This document shows, in pieces, positions 57,046-64,000 of a stretch of 64,000 nucleotides of DNA. A program made the translations under genes and the position numbers. The notes beneath the pieces are model-generated. The model made no database searches and had not been told where the DNA came from. It was given only the letters and a program-made list of their open reading frames with translations. Source of the stretch: Papiliotrema nemorosa (lineage: Eukaryota; Basidiomycota; Tremellomycetes; Tremellales; Rhynchogastremaceae); assembly GCA_032158125.1 (NCBI GenBank), contig JASKOT010000007.1, positions 124,001 to 188,000 on the forward strand. Reading direction: 5' to 3'. Numbering within the stretch: the first letter of the stretch is position 1; the number at the start of each line of letters is the position of its first letter.

Positions 57046-60000
57046 TTACAACGGCGCCGTCTTTGGCGGATAGGCAACAGCCACGCTCCCTCTGGATGAT
57101 CCTGATCTACCCGAACCGCCTGATTCTCCACTGACGCCTCTTGCGATCCCCGGTCTACTTCCTTCTCCCTCTTCCTCACCCACTCCCTCGCCCACACGCC
57201 GACTTGCAGATCGTCCCATGCCATTCGATCCGCTGACCCCGCTAACCCCACTCAAGCGACTTGCCGATCTCCCCAGACCACCCGACAGCGACTGCATCTG
57301 CATCTTGCTTCCTCTTCGTTCGATATCCGCCCCTGCACCACTATTGCGCCTTTTGGCCTCTTTCATCAATTCCTCGTGATCCTTGGCCTCTTGCTCCAGT
57401 TCCTCTTTCTTTGAATCCTTGCTGGCGAGCCTTTCTTCTTCCATGACTTCATTGAGCCACATTTGCTGCGCGGCAGCCTGATTTGACCAAATCGATGTCG
57501 ATCGACCTCGGCCGCTCATCGCAATGGACCGAGATCGCGTCGGAGAGATGATGGACGCGGATCTAGTAATTTGAGACTGATCATGAGAATCTCTAGATCC
57601 AGCGCGGAGTCGAGAAGGTCGACGTCCTGATGGAGTACGACCGAGCTGGATAGTCAAGTGAGACGATCTCGCCGGAGTGCCTATATCAAGTTCCTTTATT
57701 GGATCAGAATCATGACGGCTTGCAATCTGCCGCGGTGTGCTGGTTCTCGTCGGCGAGAGATACGAGTCACTCGTAGGTGAACGTATGGGCTCGGGACGGG
57801 AAGAACCGCTCGAAGTCGAAGTTGTCCCGGTCCGCAGAGGTGGCAGGCTGGGCGTCGGGACACGGTTTTCTGCTTCCTCGGGTTGCGTGACGAGCATGAT
57901 CGATGGCCGGTGAGACAATTGTTGCTGATCGGTATTTGGTATCCCGCCAACAGCCCCGTTACCGGAAATGGATGAATGAGCCACGCCAGAGGGCGAAGAG
58001 GAGATGGACAACGTCCGCATCGAGATCATCGTGCTAGAACGGTCCGTTCGATGCGTATTGGAGCGTGGACGGCTGAATAGATTATGCAGACCCTCACCAA
58101 CCTTTTTCGTGCCTCGACGAACTAGTCCGGCGTGTGCGCCTTCGCCAACCTCACTACCGATATTGGGGGAAATGGGAATGTCGATCAATCTCTGATCCGA
58201 ACCGGCATCTGGCGAAAGTTGTCGCTCGAGATCACGCGATTTATATACCTCCTGCCATATCTCCTCATGCGTTTCGTCCACTGTGGTCATTTCGGCATCT
58301 CTGACAGGCGGCCAATCCCCTATTTGCCCAGAACCCCCGGCAGAGGTTGTCAAAGCCAACCTCATCTCCACCGTGTCATCCAGATCCAGAGTTGAAAGTG
58401 GATCCCGTGGCAACCACATGAAATCGTCGTAATCATCGGTGTATGCCGGTTGGTCATTGTATCCTCTCGAGCGCTGGTAAGGTGGAATATCCTCCCAAGG
58501 GCGAAAACCATGATGTGGAACTACCAGTTTCGTCACAGTCTCGTGATGTATGGCTTGATCTGGATCATGGAGGAGCTCAGCGTCGGCTTGGGACGAGACC
58601 AAAGTCGACGACCTCGGGCGGGTGGTAGACGACTCCTCTTTCGGAAAGTCAAACTTTGAATCAAGCGTCGCAAACAGGACATGGTCGAATGGGATTGGTT
58701 TCCTGTAGCCGGTAGGTGATGATCGATGACTTGCTGCGTAGCCCCATTGGCCAGCCCAGGTCGAGAGGTCGTGACGAAACGTAGCGATTCGACTGCTGAC
58801 CGTCGACTGGCCTCGGGAATGTGTCGGAGTCTGCACCGTCGTCCAGTCCTCCAGATCTTCCGTGCGATCCTCATCACCTTCTTCATCCTCGCGCAGAATA
58901 GGCGGACAGAGGAGATCAGATTCTTCAATGTCAAGACTTGTTGTCAGCGCTGCGGCATGGTCGACTAACGACTAACTTACTTTTCGAATCGCCGCTTGAG
59001 TGCTCGTGTTATTCTGTTCTGCTTTAGCGGAAATTTACCAGTCCAGGGAGAAAGCTTACATGAGTTTTTGCACCAATGTCAGAAAGCAGAGAATACCCGT
59101 GGCGATGGCATGTCCCTTGGCCTTGTCTGTACGATTAGCTCATGATTATTGACAAGATTGTCTGCTTACTCAGGATGAAGAAAGCCAGAAGAACGAATTG
59201 AGCCACTGCTGTCAGCAAAACTTCTAGCTCCAGTTGGATAAGAGAGGAACTCACAAGCCAAGGCGTCCAAACTATATCGTAAAACACGTATACTCGTTCG
59301 GCGTCCATTGTTCTCGTAAAGTCGTCCATATACGTAGGTGAACTGCTTCTTCCAGACCACTGAGCGGTCAGCGGCGGCTTTATAACGTCGCAGGGAGACC
59401 CACAATAGCACGAGCCATAGAACACAAGACCTGATGTATCAGAAGTGTGACAGAATGGAGTTCAAGTAGGACGAGGCACTCACAGAAAGGAATCACCAGG
59501 GGACTAATATCAGTATTCCACATCCTGAGAGTTCAGCTAATATACTCACTTCAGCAGCATAAACAAGTGCATAATCGCAACTGCCAATACTAATCGTCAG
59601 CTTCCGCGACTGCTCATGTACTGGTTTTGCTCACGTTGCTGCGGAACTTGCGAGAAATGGCTAAAGGTAGGACTAGCCTTCAGCATGACACCACTCGATA
59701 ACTCACTATTCAGTTCGAGAATTGCGTTGTCGTGGAATCACCGAGACTCGCGTGCCGAAGACATATACGATAGCCGGTAGCTGAACAATCAGCGAGTCTC
59801 ACTTTAGAATGACGGCTACTTACACCAAAACGGAAGAGCTCGAAAAACGGCTGGATAGCAGTTTGCAGTAGAACATATGATGCAAAATAAGGAGCTGCAG
59901 TAGGCTTATAGCGTCAGCTTGAAGCGTCCGTGTTGACATCCAGGCATTGGCTCACGAAAGCTGTCGCGACGGTTGGCAGCGGATCAAAGTCATTATTCTG

Positions 60001-62736
60001 GAAGGCGGTGAGATATGCTTGGATTGCCGATTGACCAATCTGGTATTTCAGCATTGAACCGAGACTGGCTCCACTGCAGACTCACGGCAAAGAAGACGAC
60101 TCCATTTACCATGACTGTAATGTCAACCGGGAAAGCGGGATGTGCTCACGGAATTTCCAGAATCGCTCGAGGACGGAATTGTGGATACCAAGTCTCGTAT
60201 TAATGGTTTCTGCCTTGTTGGCTATAACTAGCAAGATGGGGCAGATAGCGATGGTCAATCCTGCTACGAGCAAGACGGGAACCAGTGAGGTGATGACGCT
60301 CGCCGCTTGTGGATGCTTGGCCACAAACTGCTCGAGCGGCTTGATAAAGCCTGCAATATTGGTCAATGACGACAATGCACACAGCAGCGACACCGGAAAA
60401 ATCTGTCTTATCAGTGATGAACATCACTTGAACGTACCCAGACGAGCGTAAACGCCCATACTCCCAGATACACGACCCAACCTCGCACAAACTCGGATCG
60501 ATAGACGCTTTTACCGAGCCGAGGCCAGAGGAGATTTGTCCAATCGGGCGCGGGCATCGTATGACAAGCCAAAGACCTCTTCGGATGGCTGTCTAAGATC
60601 TTTAGGGCCAATCGAGCGGTTCGAGCATCCTTGAACGTGACGAAAGCCGTAGACGAAGCCGAATACGATGAGAGAGGCTTTGAGCGAGCCTCATCCAATA
60701 GCAAGGTAAGATAGGTCAGCTTCGTGCTGAGATAGTCGATCAAGGGGGCATTTTGATCGCGAAACAAGGACGTGAGGTGGGTGAGAGACTGGTATGGATC
60801 GAGCAACTCCCTAGGTAAGGCATGCAATACCTTGTAGTCAGCTTCTCGAGATTGTAAATGACGAGCACGACGCACATCCCAAACGGTCTCACCACCTTTT
60901 CCGAGCTGGGCAGGCTCGTCATCGACAAACGATCCGAGAGCCTGCACTAGTCTTTCCATTCGATCCTCTTTCGAGATGTCGGCCTCTAATTTTTCGTCTC
61001 TTGAAGCGTTCAGACCATCCACACCTTTCTCCATATCGTGAGCAATATTCACGGTAATTCTGTTCTTTGTGGTGTCGACATGTTTCGCTTTATGCTTCGA
61101 TACCGCTTTAAGAACCCTTTGTGCAAGTTTGACGTGCGCCTGCGCGATAAGCACTATACGATACGTATCACTCACGATCTCTAGTTGGCGTAGAACTGCC
61201 ATCCGTCGACCCCGTAGACTAGCCACTGACCCGAGCTTCCTGACCAAGATCACGTCGTCGACTTCGCTCTCGAATCGGTCCTCGTCAGCTGTGTCTTCGT
61301 CCGAGGATCGTCTAATGTCTAACTCTTCCACTTCGCCCACAGGCGTGGTCGGTACGGGCGGATCCTTCTTCGGCTGCGTGGGTTTCTTCAACAATCGTTT
61401 GGGAGACAGTGCAACTCGCTGCAAGAGTGTATCTTCCTTGACGTCCGATACAAAGGGCACAGCTTTCTTCGGTGTAATCTGACCAGAGCGTACACGATGA
61501 CGGTGAATATAGTGATCAAAATAGTCCTGTAAGACTTGCTCGCTTCTCACTGCCTGTCAGCCAGAGTACTACGGGTACAGTGCGACTCACTATCTGGTGG
61601 GACATTGGTGACCATCAAGGTTCGGAAACGCTTGATGCCTTCCCTGTCATCGCCTACGGTCCATGCGTCGTCATTTGCTGCGAGTCCTTCTTCTCCACCA
61701 CCCATCTGCCTCCTCTTCGCCCTAGATTCCTTGACTCGCTCAGCTAGCCGGCGAATCTCTCTCCTTCTATAAGCCAGAGCACCCCATGTGATCCATAAAA
61801 CAGTCATGGTCCAGGTGATGGTAATCCACCATATCAGTATCGCATGGACCCACAGCCACCGAGATCCTGATGACTCGACGAGTGAGGAGACGGAAGCTCG
61901 AGTCATTGATGTTTTCGATATGTCCTTTGGGGAATAGAAGATGTGAAGGGGCATAAGGATCCTGAGCGTTAGATGAAGGTGAGCCGCTCTGACTTACGGC
62001 AAGACTATGCAGGCTTGCAGCAGGGTGTAGAAGACTAGAAGTCAGCTGAACACATGATGATCGCGTCTTTCACTCACAGACACCTCGTAAGAAACGCATA
62101 TGTAGCGTGATGTCGAGACCGCACGTCTCTGGCATATCCTCCTCTTTGACTTTTAAGCTTGACCAGATCCATGCTAACGGCCAGCGTCTGAAATTGTCAG
62201 CTCCCTTCGGATCATTTGCAACATAGGTAACGCACGGTAAAGGAGGTCCAGGTATTCTGATAGTAGTCAGCAGGACATCTCACCTCGAGTGCATCAAGCT
62301 TACAATCTCCACGCTTTGGGTTGATAGATGCTGAAGACATCAGTGCCTGCCGCACCAGTCGAGATACTCTTGCTCACTAGCCAAACTCCCATCTCTCTCT
62401 CGACCCTAGCCTTCGCCTCGCCTCATCCTGCTCCTCTGCACTCTCGATCACAGCCCCTCCTTTCTCTCTGACCAACCCTTCCTGGCTGGGTCTTTCCACC
62501 CCATCATCTGCTCTCCACTTTGATCTCTTCCATTTACCCCACTCTTTCCTTGCATGTCGAAATATCCTTACTGGTATCCGCTGAAATGTCCCATCTCTCC
62601 CTCGACGTCGTGGAATATGGACCTCGATTTCGTACCCCACAAGACATATTCCTGCGACGGCCAAAGTTACCCAGAAGTTGTCGAGCAATCCAGAGTATTT
62701 CCCAGTATAGTTGGCATGTTGACTGAGATCTGCCAT
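57046..62736 (-). CDS. CSC1/OSCA-type mechanosensitive cation channel
   Basis: Resembles yeast Csc1/Phm7/Rsn1 and plant OSCA channels (the calcium-dependent, hyperosmolality-gated family), probably in the plasma membrane or an internal membrane. The first nine exons, in transcript order, are 62378-62736, 62304-62330, 62236-62256, 62078-62187, 61998-62034, 61591-61961, 60438-61549, 60150-60402, 60086-60114; several more small exons follow, and the last is 57046-58936. Family features are an N-terminal helix (DNFWVTLAVAGICLVGYEI), RFRTLMVTNVPPD, the cytosolic PHM7-like domain with FVTFKDARTARLALKIL, and helices such as PVLLVAGLTIAICPILLVIA. The final exon encodes a cytosolic tail of about 630 residues with Ser/Arg-rich low complexity. 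The internal exons between 60085 and 58937 were only partly resolved. Confidence 0.8.
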
Positions 62737-63424
62737 CGAAGGGTGTACACAGCTGTCGAGTTTGAATGTTGGTGACTGATGTGAACAAAAGGGAATTTAG
62801 CGATCAAGCGAAGGAGATCGCGTGCACACGCTAGGGGAATGACTTGTTTCACCCTAATCGAGCAGGTTTGCTGCCGTTTCTCAACACGATCGGCACAAAG
62901 ATCCTGCTTGGTGACCTTCGAGGTGGTCTGCGGGGCGTGCAAAGGGTAGCAGCAAGAGCAATCTATAGTCGTTGTCAGATGTGGTGGTAATAGATCTTGC
63001 CTCTTTCCCATCCCATCTGATCGTCCCATTGTGCCGGATAATCTCCAGTGTGAAACATCTCTTTGTTATTGGAGAAAGTCATGACGTCACCCACATCCAG
63101 CATATAGACTGAAGCGATACTTGTTGTATTATTGCTACGACGTTCCTATGCATGCATCGTGAGTAGCAAGCACTGCACAGAGGGGGATCTTATGCAAACC
63201 GGCATCTTCAGACGGACAATGACCACGGCTCCATTTCAGGCGAGTACTGGCCAATTGGTTACGTAATTGTTTTCGGATGAGCTGCAGTTCCGACACGGCC
63301 TTGCATTTGGGCTGATTGCTGTGCTTCATTCATTCATACTCGTACATCTCACAACTCACCTCCCTCTGGAGCTCAGGTCTTCATTCAAGCCCTGGCTCGA
63401 GTAAGAGCTCTGATTGGGGTCGCC
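62737..63424. other. Divergent intergenic region with a CRE palindrome
   Basis: About 688 bp between the CSC1-like gene (minus) and the last plus-strand gene. It contains the palindrome TGACGTCA at 63082. Open frames here lack protein-like composition. No gene is seen. Confidence 0.45.
63082..63089. promoter_or_regulatory. CRE/ATF site TGACGTCA
   Basis: Perfect 8-bp CRE palindrome, about 345 bp upstream of the CSC1-like start and 340 bp upstream of the last gene. In fungi bZIP factors of the Atf1/Sko1 type bind this site, some in osmotic stress. It was called by eye and binding is not shown. Confidence 0.4.
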
Positions 63425-64000
63425 ATGTCACTGCGAGATACAGCATGTTACACGCTCACTCTCGACCCGTCCCCCTCGGACCCGAATATGATTCAACTGC
63501 TCGAACCTGCCGCCCCTCCTTCGGGTACTCCTCAAGCTCGATATGTCCGTATGAGAGAGCACAAGGAGGGTGAAGCATACTCTGGAGTGGTATATGGTCA
63601 GCTGGTTGTCCCTTCTTGTACTCAACTGACCAATAGATGCATTTAGCGGGGCGAAGCTGGGATCAATGGGATATGTTTCAGGCAAAGATAAGAAAAGAAG
63701 GTTAGATCTGCACGGACCAGATGAGAGCATATCATTCGAGCATACGGGAAAAATGTAAGTCAGACTCCGCCTTTGGTCGAGGCCAGAGCTGACGGAATGG
63801 ACAGAAACTTTGTAAGGCGGTTAAGCTTGACCTAAGTGCTGCTGACATTGGAGGAATGGACGTTCATCTTCGAAGGGTAGGAATCTGGACGAGCAAATAT
63901 TGCAATAGGCCTAACAGAGCAGCAACACTTACAGATGGACGCGTGAAGTATATGGGAAAGACTATATATGTTCATTGGATCGCAAGCCTGACCCCAAGGT
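63425..64000 (+). CDS. Unrecognised protein, N-terminal part with microexon
   Basis: Not recognised; cut by the right window edge. Exons: 63425-63596, 63637-63754, a 7-nt exon 63805-63811 (AAACTTT), 63854-63876 (23 nt) and 63935 to the edge. The joined frame reads MSLRDTACYTLTLDPSPSDP ... FEHTGKINFEWTFIFEG then TREVYGKDYICSLDRKPDP, a plausible beta-rich protein. Without the 7-nt and 23-nt exons the frame runs into stops, so the microexon model is preferred. The start context (GCCATG) is good. Some fungal tubby-C-terminal-like proteins have a similar pattern, but I do not assign a family. Confidence 0.55.

Noticed and set aside
1..64000. Possible tRNA genes, transposons, CRISPR arrays or a secondary-metabolite or defence cluster
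   Set aside because: By eye I found no cloverleaf, terminal repeats, transposase-like frames or array repeats. The genes are mostly unrelated housekeeping functions. A tRNA scan and repeat search were not possible here and would be decisive.

Overview
The window is a gene-dense stretch of nuclear DNA from a basidiomycete fungus, most likely a tremellomycete of the Cryptococcus/Kwoniella type. I infer this from the many very short introns (mostly 35-60 nt, GT..AG with CTGAC or CTGAT branch sites), short intergenic gaps, genes on both strands, and fungal families such as CFEM, Adp1-type ABCG and Laa1. I saw no transposon, rRNA, tRNA or CRISPR array. All gene models were spliced by eye from frame, splice sites and recalled protein families. 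No database search was run.

Layout. 0-10 kb: the 3' part of DNA polymerase alpha (POL1), eIF3 subunit f on the minus strand, and a large HEAT-repeat protein of the HEATR5/Laa1 family. 10-19 kb: a small two-helix membrane protein, a CFEM surface protein with a Ser/Met tail, an unrecognised small protein, an Adp1-type ABC transporter with EGF-like repeats, and two unrecognised genes whose 3' ends collide near 18.06 kb. 19-27 kb: a ribosomal-L1-domain nucleolar protein, an unrecognised protein, an XLF/NHEJ1-like end-joining factor, and Golgi tether subunit COG7. 27-36 kb: HMG-CoA reductase, a small two-exon orphan, and an HSL-type alpha/beta hydrolase. 36-45 kb: MCM10, a Siw14/Oca-family phosphatase-like protein lacking its catalytic Cys and Arg, an unrecognised basic protein, the HMG-box protein NHP6, and a CDP-alcohol phosphotransferase (EPT1/CPT1). 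45-64 kb: a PHD-SET protein (Set3 type), the splicing helicase BRR2, a CSC1/OSCA-type channel with a very long tail, and the start of an unrecognised gene with a 7-nt exon.

The gene set is mostly housekeeping: replication (POL1, MCM10), repair (XLF), translation and ribosome assembly (eIF3f, L1-domain protein), splicing (BRR2), chromatin (NHP6, Set3-like), vesicle traffic (Laa1, COG7), and lipid/sterol synthesis (HMGR, EPT1). I see no operon-like or cluster logic and no convincing undescribed multi-gene system. The most unusual signals are splicing features: three likely GC-AG introns, one Laa1 intron with no AG acceptor, and a 7-nt microexon. Others are a degenerate phosphatase, a CACGTGAC box recurring in three divergent promoters, and facing poly-G/poly-C tracts in the SET3/BRR2 promoter.
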